From the NCBI RefSeq assembly GCF_014648875.1, contig NZ_BMRY01000006.1, positions 248,001 through 312,000 of the forward strand: a stretch of 64,000 bases of DNA. The letters run 5' to 3'. The notes beneath the pieces were generated by a model. The model was given only the letters and a program-made list of their open reading frames with translations. It was not told where the DNA came from and did not search any database. Source of the stretch: Streptomyces parvus (lineage in GTDB: Bacteria; Actinomycetota; Actinomycetes; Streptomycetales; Streptomycetaceae). The position numbers and the translations under genes were made by a program. Shown here in pieces: positions 24,390 through 31,761 of this stretch (positions within the stretch are counted from its first letter, which is position 1; the number at the start of each line of letters is the position of its first letter).

Positions 24390-24424
24390 GTACGGAGAGG
24401 GTGTCACCGTACGGAGAGGATGTC
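24390..24424. repeat. Short direct repeat between the two FKBP genes
   Basis: GTACGGAGAGG(G/A)TGTC occurs at 24390-24405 and 24409-24424, a 19-base period with one mismatch. The second copy touches the stop codon of the upstream gene. It may be replication slippage or a binding site. Confidence 0.6.
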
Positions 24425-25405
24425 TCAGACGGTGCCGAGGATGTCGACGACGAAGACCAGGTTGTTCTTGGCCAGCTGGTTGGAGGGGTCGGCTCCGTAG
24501 GCCTGGTTGGGCGGGATGGTCAGCAGGACTCGGTCGCCGACGTGCTTGCCGACCAGGCCCTTGTCCCAGCCCTGGATGACGCCGCCGACGCCGATCGGGA
24601 AGGCGCTCGCGCCACCGTGGTCCCAGGAGGAGTCGAACTTCTCGCCGTCCTCCCACTTCACCCCGGTGTACTGGACGACCAGGCCTTCACCGGCCTTGAC
24701 CGCGGCACCGTCGCCCTTGATCAGGACCTGCTCCTTGAGGTCCTTCGGGGCCTTCTCGCCCTTGGGGATGGTGATGGTCGCGGCCTTCTGCGACGCGGCC
24801 TTCACCTCGGGCATCCCGGCCTCGCTGGCGGCCTGGGCGCCCTTCGCCTCGCCCTTCTTGTCGACCTTCTTGGCGTTGACGATGTCGACGACCCAGACCA
24901 GCGGGTCGGTGGGCTTGATCCCGGACTGCGGGTTCAGCTGCTCGCCGACGATCGCCTCGGCCGTGCCTTCGACCTGGACCCGGCTGCCGACCTTGTGGCC
25001 TGCCAGCGCGTCCGCGACCTTGGTCGGCAGCATCTGCCCCTGCTTGCCGACCTCCTGCACGACCTGGGCGCGGGGGGCCTTCGGGTCGGCACCCTGCCGC
25101 TGGGCCCAGGTGGAGCCGAGCGCCTCGATGTTGCCGGCGAAGTCCAGGCGGACGATGTCGCCCTTCTTCACCTCGGCGCCGTCACCGGTGGAGACGTCGC
25201 TCGTGACGACCTCGTCGGACACCTTGGCGTCCTTGGCGATCTCGATCTTGGGCTCGGCACCGAACTTCCCGGAGACCTCGGCGACGGGCCCCGAGTTCTT
25301 GGGCGCGGCGTCGTCCTTGGAATCGGAACCGCAGGCGGCGGTGATCAGCAGAGCGGGCACGGCCAGTACGGCGGCGGCACGCCGGGCAGTTTTCGTGGGG
25401 ATCAT
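24425..25405 (-). CDS. Exported FKBP-type peptidyl-prolyl isomerase lipoprotein with two FKBP-like domains
   Basis: The 326-residue protein begins with a signal peptide and lipobox (LLITAAC), so it should be anchored to the outer face of the membrane. The first FKBP-like domain (~70-180) contains GDIVRLDFAGNIEALGSTW but is divergent. The second (~230-326) is canonical, with VQYTGVKWEDGEKFDSSW, GVIQGWDKGLVGKHVGDRV and PPNQAYGADP. A Lys-rich linker joins them. It probably helps fold secreted proteins. ATG 25405 lies ~80 bases after the pafA terminator. Confidence 0.92.
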   Translation of the reverse strand: MIPTKTARRAAAVLAVPALLITAACGSDSKDDAAPKNSGPVAEVSGKFGAEPKIEIAKDAKVSDEVVTSDVSTGDGAEVKKGDIVRLDFAGNIEALGSTWAQRQGADPKAPRAQVVQEVGKQGQMLPTKVADALAGHKVGSRVQVEGTAEAIVGEQLNPQSGIKPTDPLVWVVDIVNAKKVDKKGEAKGAQAASEAGMPEVKAASQKAATITIPKGEKAPKDLKEQVLIKGDGAAVKAGEGLVVQYTGVKWEDGEKFDSSWDHGGASAFPIGVGGVIQGWDKGLVGKHVGDRVLLTIPPNQAYGADPSNQLAKNNLVFVVDILGTV

Positions 25406-25488
25406 CAGTCCAACTCGCGTAGGGGGCTCCGGGCACTCCCGCCACTCTACGACTTCGCCCCAGCGGCATCACGCGTACCGACACGGCT

Positions 25489-25517
25489 GTACGCCGGGGC
25501 GACCGGCCCCGGCGTAC
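25489..25517 (-). terminator. Terminator of pafA
   Basis: A perfect 12-bp stem (GTACGCCGGGGC and complement) with a 5-base loop lies ~80 bases beyond the pafA stop. It separates pafA from the FKBP lipoprotein gene. Confidence 0.75.
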
Positions 25518-25595
25518 ACTGTGTCCCTTTTCCCGCGGGTTCCGCTTTTCCCGGGCGGTTTCGCGCTCCCGAGTGGTGCCGCGCGGGCGGCCCGG

Positions 25596-26957
25596 TCACA
25601 TGCCGGCGATCAGCTTCTCCACCCGTTCGTCGACGGACCGGAACGGGTCCTTGCACAGCACCGTGCGCTGCGCCTGGTCGTTCAGCTTGAGGTGGACCCA
25701 GTCGACGGTGAAGTCCCTGCGCTGCTCCTGGGCCCTGCGGATGAAGTCGCCGCGCAGCCGCGCCCTGGTGGTCTGCGGGGGCACCGTCTTGCCCTCGAAG
25801 ATCTTCAGGTCGTTGCAGATGCGGGCCGTCTGGCCCTTCTTCTCCAGGAGGTAGAAGAGACCGCGCCGGCGGTGGATGTCGTGGTAGGCGAGGTCTATCT
25901 GGGCGACCCGCGGGTTCGACATGGTCATGTTGTGCTTGGCCCGGTACCGCTCGATGAGCTTGTACTTCATGACCCAGTCGATCTCGGTGTCGATCCGGTC
26001 GAGGTCCTGGGCCTCGATCGCGTCCAGGGCGCGGCCCCACAGCTCCAGGACCTGGTCGACGGTGCCGGTGCGGATACCCCGGCGCTCGACGAAGTCGACG
26101 GCCTTCTCGTAGTACTCCCGCTGGACCTCGATCGCCGAGGCCTCCCGGCCGCTGGCGAGGCGCACCTTGCGCTGTCCGGTGAGGTCGTGGCTGACCTCGC
26201 GGATCGCCCGGATCGGGTTCTCCAGGGTCAGGTCGCGCATCACGGTGCCCGCCTCGATCATGCGGAGCACCAGGTCGGTGGCGCCGACCTTGAGCAGCAT
26301 GGTCGTCTCGGACATGTTCGAGTCACCGACGATGACGTGGAGGCGGCGGTACCGCTCGGCGTCGGCGTGCGGTTCGTCACGGGTGTTGATGATCGGCCGG
26401 GAGCGGGTCGTCGCGGAGCTGACGCCCTCCCAGATGTGCTCGGCACGCTGGCTGACGCAGTAGACCGCGCCGCGCGGGGTCTGGAGCACCTTGCCGGCGC
26501 CGCAGATCAGCTGCCTGGTGACGAGGAAGGGAATGAGGATGTCCGCGAGCCGGGAGAATTCTCCGTGCCGGGCCACGAGGTAGTTCTCGTGGCAGCCGTA
26601 GGAGTTTCCCGCCGAGTCGGTGTTGTTCTTGAAGAGATAGACGTCGCCCGCGATTCCCTCCTCGTGCAGGCGGCGTTCGGCGTCGACGAGCAGGCCTTCG
26701 AGAATGCGCTCGCCGGCTTTGTCGTGGGTGACCAGTTCGGTCACGTTGTCGCATTCCGGGGTTGCGTATTCCGGATGCGATCCCACGTCGAGGTAGAGGC
26801 GGGCGCCGTTCCGCAGAAAGACGTTGCTGCTGCGGCCCCATGACACGACACGGCGGAAGAGGTAGCGCGCCACTTCGTCAGGTGACAGTCGGCGCTGTCC
26901 CCTGAACGTGCACGTGACGCCGTACTCGTTCTCCAGCCCGAAAATGCGGCGGTCCAT
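25596..26957 (-). CDS. pafA: Pup-protein ligase PafA
   Basis: PafA joins the C-terminal Glu of Pup to lysines of target proteins, using ATP. The 453-residue glutamine-synthetase-like product starts DRRIFGLENEYGVTCTF; Glu9 is the expected metal ligand. NGARLYLDVGSHPEYATPEC places Asp57 at the position of the catalytic Asp of the mycobacterial enzyme. HLKLNDQAQRT and the C-terminal domain are complete. The short loop between residues 24 and 50, without the Dop insertion, separates it from Dop. It follows the MFS gene by only 9 bases, so they are probably co-transcribed. Confidence 0.97.
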   Translation of the reverse strand: MDRRIFGLENEYGVTCTFRGQRRLSPDEVARYLFRRVVSWGRSSNVFLRNGARLYLDVGSHPEYATPECDNVTELVTHDKAGERILEGLLVDAERRLHEEGIAGDVYLFKNNTDSAGNSYGCHENYLVARHGEFSRLADILIPFLVTRQLICGAGKVLQTPRGAVYCVSQRAEHIWEGVSSATTRSRPIINTRDEPHADAERYRRLHVIVGDSNMSETTMLLKVGATDLVLRMIEAGTVMRDLTLENPIRAIREVSHDLTGQRKVRLASGREASAIEVQREYYEKAVDFVERRGIRTGTVDQVLELWGRALDAIEAQDLDRIDTEIDWVMKYKLIERYRAKHNMTMSNPRVAQIDLAYHDIHRRRGLFYLLEKKGQTARICNDLKIFEGKTVPPQTTRARLRGDFIRRAQEQRRDFTVDWVHLKLNDQAQRTVLCKDPFRSVDERVEKLIAGM

Positions 26958-26966
26958 GACTGAACA

Positions 26967-28226
26967 TTACGCCTTGTGGCCCGAGCTGAAACCGGGTTCG
27001 ACGGCACCGTTTCGATCATTTTCCGATCCCGTCACGACGGCGGCGGTACGGACGGGAGCTGCGAGGACCCTTCCGGTGGCCAGCAGGACGATCAGAGCCG
27101 CTACTCCCCCGGCCCCCGCGACGGCGAAGCTCCAGGCGGTCGAGCCGAGTTCGACGGCCGGTCCGGCGACGGCCGTGCCGACCGCGGCGCCTACGCCGAA
27201 CGTGGTGACGAGCCAGGAGAACGCCTCGGTCACGGTGCCGCGCGGGGCGTGCCGGTCGACCACGATGAAGGAGCAGGCGATGGCCGGCGCGAGGAACACT
27301 CCGGCGAGAGCGGCGAAGACGGTCATGAGCGGCACCGAGGGGGTGAGCGTCAGCGGCAGATAGCCCAGTGCCAGCAGTCCGACGATGACCCGCAGCCGCT
27401 TCTCGGGGGCGCCGGCCCACTGGCGCGCCCCGTAGGCCAGTCCGCCGATCAGCGCGCCGAGGCCGAGCGCGGCCATCAGCCAGCCGTACACCGCCTCCCG
27501 CCCGTGGTCGTCGGCGTAGGCCACCCCGGCCACGGTGATGGAGCCCAGCGCGAGGCCGACGAAGAAGAACGCGCCGAGGAGCGCCAGGAGTCCGGACGAG
27601 CGCAGGGCGCCGAGCCAGTGCGCCTCGCGGGGTGCGGAGCGCCAGGTGCGCGAGGGCTCGGACAGGACGACCGAGAGGGCGCCGAGGACGCCGATGGCAT
27701 TGATGACGAGCAGCGCGGCGGCCGGGGACCAGAGCGAGACGAGCAGCGTCACCAGGAGCGGTCCGACGGTGAACATGATCTCCTGCGCCACGGCGTCCAT
27801 GGCGTACGCCCGGTGCACCTGGCCCTCGCCCTTGAGGACGCTGGGCCACAGGGCCCGCAGACCGCCCTCCAGGGGCGGTGTGGCGACTCCGGCGACGATC
27901 ACGGCGAGGCAGGCCAGCGGGAGCGAGCCGAGGCCGGTGAGGGCCAGCAGGGCCATCCCGAGCGCGGAGAGCACGGCGGCCGGGAGCTGGACGCGCGGCT
28001 GCCCGTACAGGTCCACGGCGCGGCCGAGCAGCGGCTGCCCGACGGCGGTGGCCAGGCCGTACGCGGCGGCGAGCGCGCCGGCCAGGGTGTAGCTGCCGCC
28101 CTCCGCCCGGGTGAACAGCACGATCGCGATGTGCGCGGTGCCGTTGGGCAGCCGCCCCACCAGGGTGCCCGTCAGCAGCCGGGCGGCGTGCCGCGCCCGG
28201 AGGATGTCCAGATATCCCGCGGCCAT
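26967..28226 (-). CDS. Major facilitator superfamily transporter
   Basis: The 419-residue protein has ~12 hydrophobic segments and typical inter-helix loops (GRAVDLYGQPRVQLPA). It is probably a drug or metabolite exporter; the substrate is unknown. ATG 28226 is divergent from a LacI-type regulator 135 bases away, which may control it through the inverted repeat between them. It ends 9 bases before pafA, so pafA may share its promoter. The same MFS-LacI pair next to pafA is, as I remember, conserved in S. coelicolor (SCO1641-1642). Confidence 0.88.
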   Translation of the reverse strand: MAAGYLDILRARHAARLLTGTLVGRLPNGTAHIAIVLFTRAEGGSYTLAGALAAAYGLATAVGQPLLGRAVDLYGQPRVQLPAAVLSALGMALLALTGLGSLPLACLAVIVAGVATPPLEGGLRALWPSVLKGEGQVHRAYAMDAVAQEIMFTVGPLLVTLLVSLWSPAAALLVINAIGVLGALSVVLSEPSRTWRSAPREAHWLGALRSSGLLALLGAFFFVGLALGSITVAGVAYADDHGREAVYGWLMAALGLGALIGGLAYGARQWAGAPEKRLRVIVGLLALGYLPLTLTPSVPLMTVFAALAGVFLAPAIACSFIVVDRHAPRGTVTEAFSWLVTTFGVGAAVGTAVAGPAVELGSTAWSFAVAGAGGVAALIVLLATGRVLAAPVRTAAVVTGSENDRNGAVEPGFSSGHKA

Positions 28227-28269
28227 TCCCGCCCCTCTCCGCCCCGGCCGACCGTGCGCCCGCCGAAGT

Positions 28270-28298
28270 GTTACGTATAACGTCGAGGTTCATACGTA
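28270..28298. promoter_or_regulatory. Inverted repeat in the MFS/LacI divergent promoter region
   Basis: GTTACGTATAAC and, 10 bases on, GTTCATACGTACC form nested repeats: TACGTAT at 28272-28278 is inverted as ATACGTA at 28292-28298. The first arm is also GTTA-N4-TAAC. It is AT-richer than its surroundings and lies 44 bases before the MFS ATG, a likely operator for the adjacent LacI-type regulator or another factor. Confidence 0.4.
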
Positions 28299-28361
28299 CC
28301 ATGTGCGCAGTTCGCGGGTCCACCCCGCGGCGCTACGGAGACGTTCCGCACGGAGGCACGA

Positions 28362-29396
28362 GTGACCAGCCCGCAGCAGCCCGTCCCCGCCCGGCCCACC
28401 AGTCGTGACGTGGCCCGTGCGGCGGGCGTCTCCCAGGCGACGGTCTCCCTGGTGCTCGGCGGGAAGTGGCCGGGCCGGGTGTCGGAGGTCACGGCCCAGC
28501 GAGTGAGGGAGGCCGCGGCGGAGCTCGGCTACCGGCCCAATCTGGCGGCCCGCAGTCTGCGGCTCGGCCGCACCAGGACGGCGCTGCTGGTGGTCCCCGC
28601 GCTCACCAACGAGTTCTTCGCGCGGGTCTACGCGGGCGCCGCGGCGCTCGCCGCCGAGCACGACTTCGGCGTGGTGCTCTATCCCTCACCGGACGGCACC
28701 GGTCCGGCCCGGGACCCCTTCGACTCGGCCCGGGCCGCGCTCGACGGGGTCATCGCGTCCTCGATGGCCGCCGACGCGCTGGACGCGCTGCACGGGGCGG
28801 ATCTGCCGCTGGTGATGCTGGACAGCGACGCCTCGGACACCGGTCCCGCCGCCCATGTGAACCTCGACATCGCGGACGGGATGCGGCAGGTGACGGACCA
28901 TCTGCTGGGGCTCGGCCACCGTCGCTTCCTGCATCTGGCGTCCGCCGTGGACACCTGGACGTTCGCGGTGCGCGCGGAGGCGCTGCACGAAGCGCTGGGC
29001 GCGGCGGGTGACGCGACGGTGCGTACGGTGCGGGCTCCGCTGGACGTGGGGGCGGGGCGTGAGGCGGCCGAGCAGGCTCTGGCGGTCACCGGGGAGCGGC
29101 CCACCGCGATCATCTGCGACGACGACATCCTCGCCGCCGGGGCCTGCAAGGCGGCGCGCAGGCTCGGGCTGCGGGTGCCGGACGAGCTGTCGGTGACCGG
29201 CTTCGACGACCTGGCGCTGGCCACCGCGCTGGAGCCGGAGCTGACCACCGTGCGGCTGCCGGCGGAGCAGGTCGGGGAACGGGGCATGGAGGCGCTGCTC
29301 GCCGTGCTGGACGGCCGCCCCGCCGAACAGGGCGGTCTCCCGGTCGAGCTCGTCGTACGCGGCTCCACGGCGCCCCCGCCCGCCGCCCGGGCATGA
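28362..29396 (+). CDS. LacI-family transcriptional regulator
   Basis: The 344-residue repressor has a LacI DNA-binding head (SRDVARAAGVSQATVSLVLG, hinge PNLAARSLRLGRT) and a periplasmic-binding-like effector domain. ATAIICDDDILAAGACKAARR-like and VTGFDDLALATALEPELTTV segments mark the second half. The effector is probably a sugar or nucleoside. It is divergent from the MFS transporter and may regulate it. GTG 28362 follows ACGGAGGCAC. A strong terminator separates it from convergent prcA. Confidence 0.92.
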   Translation: MTSPQQPVPARPTSRDVARAAGVSQATVSLVLGGKWPGRVSEVTAQRVREAAAELGYRPNLAARSLRLGRTRTALLVVPALTNEFFARVYAGAAALAAEHDFGVVLYPSPDGTGPARDPFDSARAALDGVIASSMAADALDALHGADLPLVMLDSDASDTGPAAHVNLDIADGMRQVTDHLLGLGHRRFLHLASAVDTWTFAVRAEALHEALGAAGDATVRTVRAPLDVGAGREAAEQALAVTGERPTAIICDDDILAAGACKAARRLGLRVPDELSVTGFDDLALATALEPELTTVRLPAEQVGERGMEALLAVLDGRPAEQGGLPVELVVRGSTAPPPAARA

Positions 29397-29398
29397 CG

Positions 29399-29426
29399 GT
29401 GCCCCCGGGCCGGGACCCGGGGGCAC
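29399..29426. terminator. Bidirectional terminator between lacI-type gene and prcA
   Basis: A perfect 11-bp stem (GTGCCCCCGGG and complement) with a 6-base loop lies 2 bases after the regulator stop and 17 bases from the prcA stop on the other strand. Confidence 0.85.
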
Positions 29427-29442
29427 GTCGAGCACCGCTCGG

Positions 29443-30261
29443 CTACTTGTCGGTCTCCTCCGAGGAGCCGGACTCGGAGCCGGACGCGCGGCCGGTGTCC
29501 GTACCGGTGGAGTCGCCGTCCTCGGCGTCGGACGGGGCGTCCGTGGGCGTGCTGGCGGCGGATTCCGTCTCCAGCAGCCGGGCCAGCTGACGGCCGACGA
29601 TCCGCTTGAACTTGCGCTGCTGGGGGCGGGTGCGGTCCAGGACCGCGACCTCCAGGCGCTCCGCGGGGATCTCCCGCTCGCCGCCGCCCGGCTCCCGCGA
29701 GAGGGCCTGGACGGCCAGCTTGAGCGCCTCGGCCAGCGTCATGCCGTCGCGGTGCCGCTGGTCGAGGAAGCCGCTGATCTGCTCGGCGTTGCCGCCGACC
29801 GCGACCGAGCCGTGCTCGTCCACGATCGAACCGTCGTGCGGCAGCCGGTAGATCTGGTCGCCCTCGGGGTCGGTGCCGACCTCGGCGACCACCAGCTCCA
29901 CCTCGTACGGCTTCTCGGCCGCGCTGGAGAAGATGGTGCCGAGCGTCTGGGCGTAGACGTTGGCCAGCCCACGGGCCGTCACGTCGTCCCGGTCGTAGGT
30001 GTATCCGCGCAGATCGGCGTAGCGCACACCGCCGATGCGGAGGTTCTCGTACTCGTTGTACTTGCCGGCGGCGGCGAAGCCGATCCGGTCGTAGATCTCG
30101 CTGAACTTGTGGAGCGCGCGGGACGGGTTCTCGCCGACGAACACAATGCCGTCGGCGTACTGCAGCACAACGAGGCTGCGACCACGGGCGATGCCCTTGC
30201 GGGCGTATTCCGCCCGGTCGGCCATGGCCTGCTGGGGTGAGACATAGAACGGCGTCGACAC
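29443..30261 (-). CDS. prcA: 20S proteasome alpha subunit
   Basis: The alpha subunit forms the outer gated rings of the proteasome. The 272-residue product has an N-terminal gate segment (STPFYVSPQQAMADRAEYAR), the alpha motif RKGIARGRSLVVLQYADGIV and GKYNEYENLRIGGVRYADLR. Its C-terminal ~40 residues are an acidic Ser/Thr/Glu-rich disordered tail. It lacks the N-terminal nucleophile Thr of the beta subunit, as expected. ATG 30261 follows GGAAGGGAC, 59 bases after prcB, in one transcript. A terminator follows. Confidence 0.96.
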   Translation of the reverse strand: MSTPFYVSPQQAMADRAEYARKGIARGRSLVVLQYADGIVFVGENPSRALHKFSEIYDRIGFAAAGKYNEYENLRIGGVRYADLRGYTYDRDDVTARGLANVYAQTLGTIFSSAAEKPYEVELVVAEVGTDPEGDQIYRLPHDGSIVDEHGSVAVGGNAEQISGFLDQRHRDGMTLAEALKLAVQALSREPGGGEREIPAERLEVAVLDRTRPQQRKFKRIVGRQLARLLETESAASTPTDAPSDAEDGDSTGTDTGRASGSESGSSEETDK

Positions 30262-30320
30262 CGGCTATCCGTCCCTTCCTGTCAGTGACGAGTGCATCGG
30301 AAAAAGGCTCGGAGTCCGGA

Positions 30321-31166
30321 TCAGAGCAGCGCGGCGCGCGGGCCGTCGGGCTGCTCGAGTCGGCGTTCCAGGATGGAGCGCGCGATCTCGGAGGACTCCT
30401 GGTCGGTCAGCCTCCGGAAGCCTTCGTCGGTGATGACGGTGACGATCGGGTAGATACGGCGGGCCACGTCCGGGCCGCCGGTCGCCGAGTCGTCGTCCGC
30501 CGCGTCGTACAGCGCCTGCACGACCAGGGTGAGGGCCTGTTCCTGCGTCAGGTCCTCGCGGTAGAGCTTCTTCATCGAGCCGCGGGCGAAGATCGACCCG
30601 GAGCCGGTGGCGGCGTAGCCGGTCTCCTCGGAGCGGCCGCCGGTGACGTCGTAGGAGAAGATTCGGCCCTTGTCGCGGTCGATGTCGTAGCCCGCGAAGA
30701 GGGGGACGACGGCGAGGCCCTGCATGGCCATGGCGAGGTTGGAGCGGATCATGGTGGAGAGCCGGTTGGCCTTGCCCTCCAGGGAGAGCTGGGCGCCCTC
30801 GACTTTCTCGAAGTGCTCCAGCTCCAGCTGGAACAGCTTGACCATCTCCACGGCCAGTCCGGCGGTGCCCGCGATGCCCACCGCGGAGTACTCGTCGGCC
30901 GGGAAGACCTTCTCGATGTCGCGCTGCGCGATCATGTTGCCCATGGTGGCGCGCCGGTCGCCGGCCAGGACCACGCCGCCGGGGAAGGACGTGGCGACGA
31001 TGGTCGTCCCGTGCGGCGCCTCGATCGCCCCCTGGAGCGGCGGCAGGCTGCGGTTGCCCGGGAGCATCTCGGGCGACTGCTCGGACAGGAAGTCCATGAA
31101 CGAGGACGAACCCGGCGTCAGGAAGGCAGCTGGTAGACGCCCGGTGCTACGAGTGTTGGCTTCCAC
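30321..31166 (-). CDS. prcB: 20S proteasome beta subunit (catalytic)
   Basis: The catalytic subunit is made as a propeptide of 53 residues that is removed autocatalytically at HG|TTIVA. Thr54 becomes the N-terminal nucleophile. Mature conserved parts are GGVVLAGDRRATMGN, EKVFPADEYSAVGIAGTAGL and ATGSGSIFARGSMKKL. I chose GTG 31166 with GGAGGG seven bases upstream; it gives the standard N-terminus MEANTRSTGRLPAAF. The frame is open further upstream, but that extension belongs to a decayed endonuclease gene whose end overlaps prcB by 49 bases. Confidence 0.95.
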   Translation of the reverse strand: MEANTRSTGRLPAAFLTPGSSSFMDFLSEQSPEMLPGNRSLPPLQGAIEAPHGTTIVATSFPGGVVLAGDRRATMGNMIAQRDIEKVFPADEYSAVGIAGTAGLAVEMVKLFQLELEHFEKVEGAQLSLEGKANRLSTMIRSNLAMAMQGLAVVPLFAGYDIDRDKGRIFSYDVTGGRSEETGYAATGSGSIFARGSMKKLYREDLTQEQALTLVVQALYDAADDDSATGGPDVARRIYPIVTVITDEGFRRLTDQESSEIARSILERRLEQPDGPRAALL

Positions 31167-31313
31167 GCGTTTCCCTCCAGGTATGCGATGGCCCTGCGCA
31201 AGAGAGTCAGGATCATCCCCCAACTTGCCGATGGCCGAATTGCAGTTGAAGCAACTTGTGCCACGGACCCTACCCGCCCCGCGGGAGTGATCCACATGTT
31301 CGGCGGGGGATAT
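31118..31313 (-). pseudogene. Remnant of an endonuclease VII-type gene (SCO1645-like), truncated and frameshifted
   Basis: Leftward from ~31313 one frame gives SPAEHVDHSRGAGRVRG, then CFNCNSAIGKLGDDPD. This matches the metal-binding end of the small endonuclease VII-like protein that I recall between pup and prcB in other Streptomyces. After DPD the similarity moves to a second frame, LLRRAIAYLEGNAWKPTLVA and then PGVYQLPS with a TGA at 31118. One extra base (or two lost) in the run GACTCTCTT around 31204-31212 explains the shift. The N-terminal half is missing; a terminator lies there instead. The 3' end overlaps the first 49 bases of prcB. Confidence 0.7.
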
Positions 31314-31356
31314 CCGCGCCGATCCGGCGGCCCGTCGACCGGGCCCCGGTCGGCAG

Positions 31357-31386
31357 GCGGGGTGACGGCGTGCGCCGTCACCCCGC
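31357..31386 (-). terminator. Terminator after pup
   Basis: A perfect 13-bp stem (GCGGGGTGACGGC and complement) with a GTGC loop lies 28 bases beyond the pup stop. It should separate pup from prcBA transcription. Confidence 0.8.
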
Positions 31387-31413
31387 TTCCTACCGAGCGT
31401 TCACACTCGTGAA

Positions 31414-31632
31414 CTACTCCCCGCCCTTTTGAACGAAGGACCTCACGAAGTCCTCGGCGTTCTCCTCGAGCACGTCGTCGATCTCGTCCAGCACCGAGTC
31501 GACGTCGTCGCTCAGCTTCTCCTGTCGCTCCGCAAGGTCCTCGGACGCCTGCGCGTCCTGCGCCTGCTCCTCGACCTCCTCGGTGGAACGTGTCGCCTTC
31601 TGCTGTCCGCCGCCGGTGTCCTTGGTCGCCAT
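31414..31632 (-). CDS. pup: Prokaryotic ubiquitin-like protein Pup
   Basis: Pup is the 72-residue disordered tag attached to lysines of proteins destined for the proteasome. The central coiled-coil region (SEDLAERQEKLSDDVDSVL) binds the ARC ATPase, and DFVRSFVQKGGE is the conserved end. The gene encodes Glu directly as the last residue (GGE), so deamidation by Dop is not needed before ligation. I chose ATG 31632, which gives MATKDTGGGQQ; an upstream in-frame start adds three residues. It lies 129 bases after dop and is cut off from prcBA by a strong hairpin. Confidence 0.97.
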   Translation of the reverse strand: MATKDTGGGQQKATRSTEEVEEQAQDAQASEDLAERQEKLSDDVDSVLDEIDDVLEENAEDFVRSFVQKGGE

Positions 31633-31761
31633 GTAGCTCACCCCGCTCGGTTCGAAGCAATCGAAGCTCTTGATCAGACCCTACCCACCGGGTCCGACAT
31701 TTGGCCCGGTAGTTGATGCAAGCCCGTGCCTCAGGTGATTGATTCCCAGCCCGGAGGCCTT

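Noticed and set aside
31167..31295. N-terminal extension of prcB to 31295
   Set aside because: The extra residues match the end of an endonuclease VII-like protein, not a proteasome propeptide; GTG 31166 has a strong ribosome-binding site and gives the usual N-terminus.
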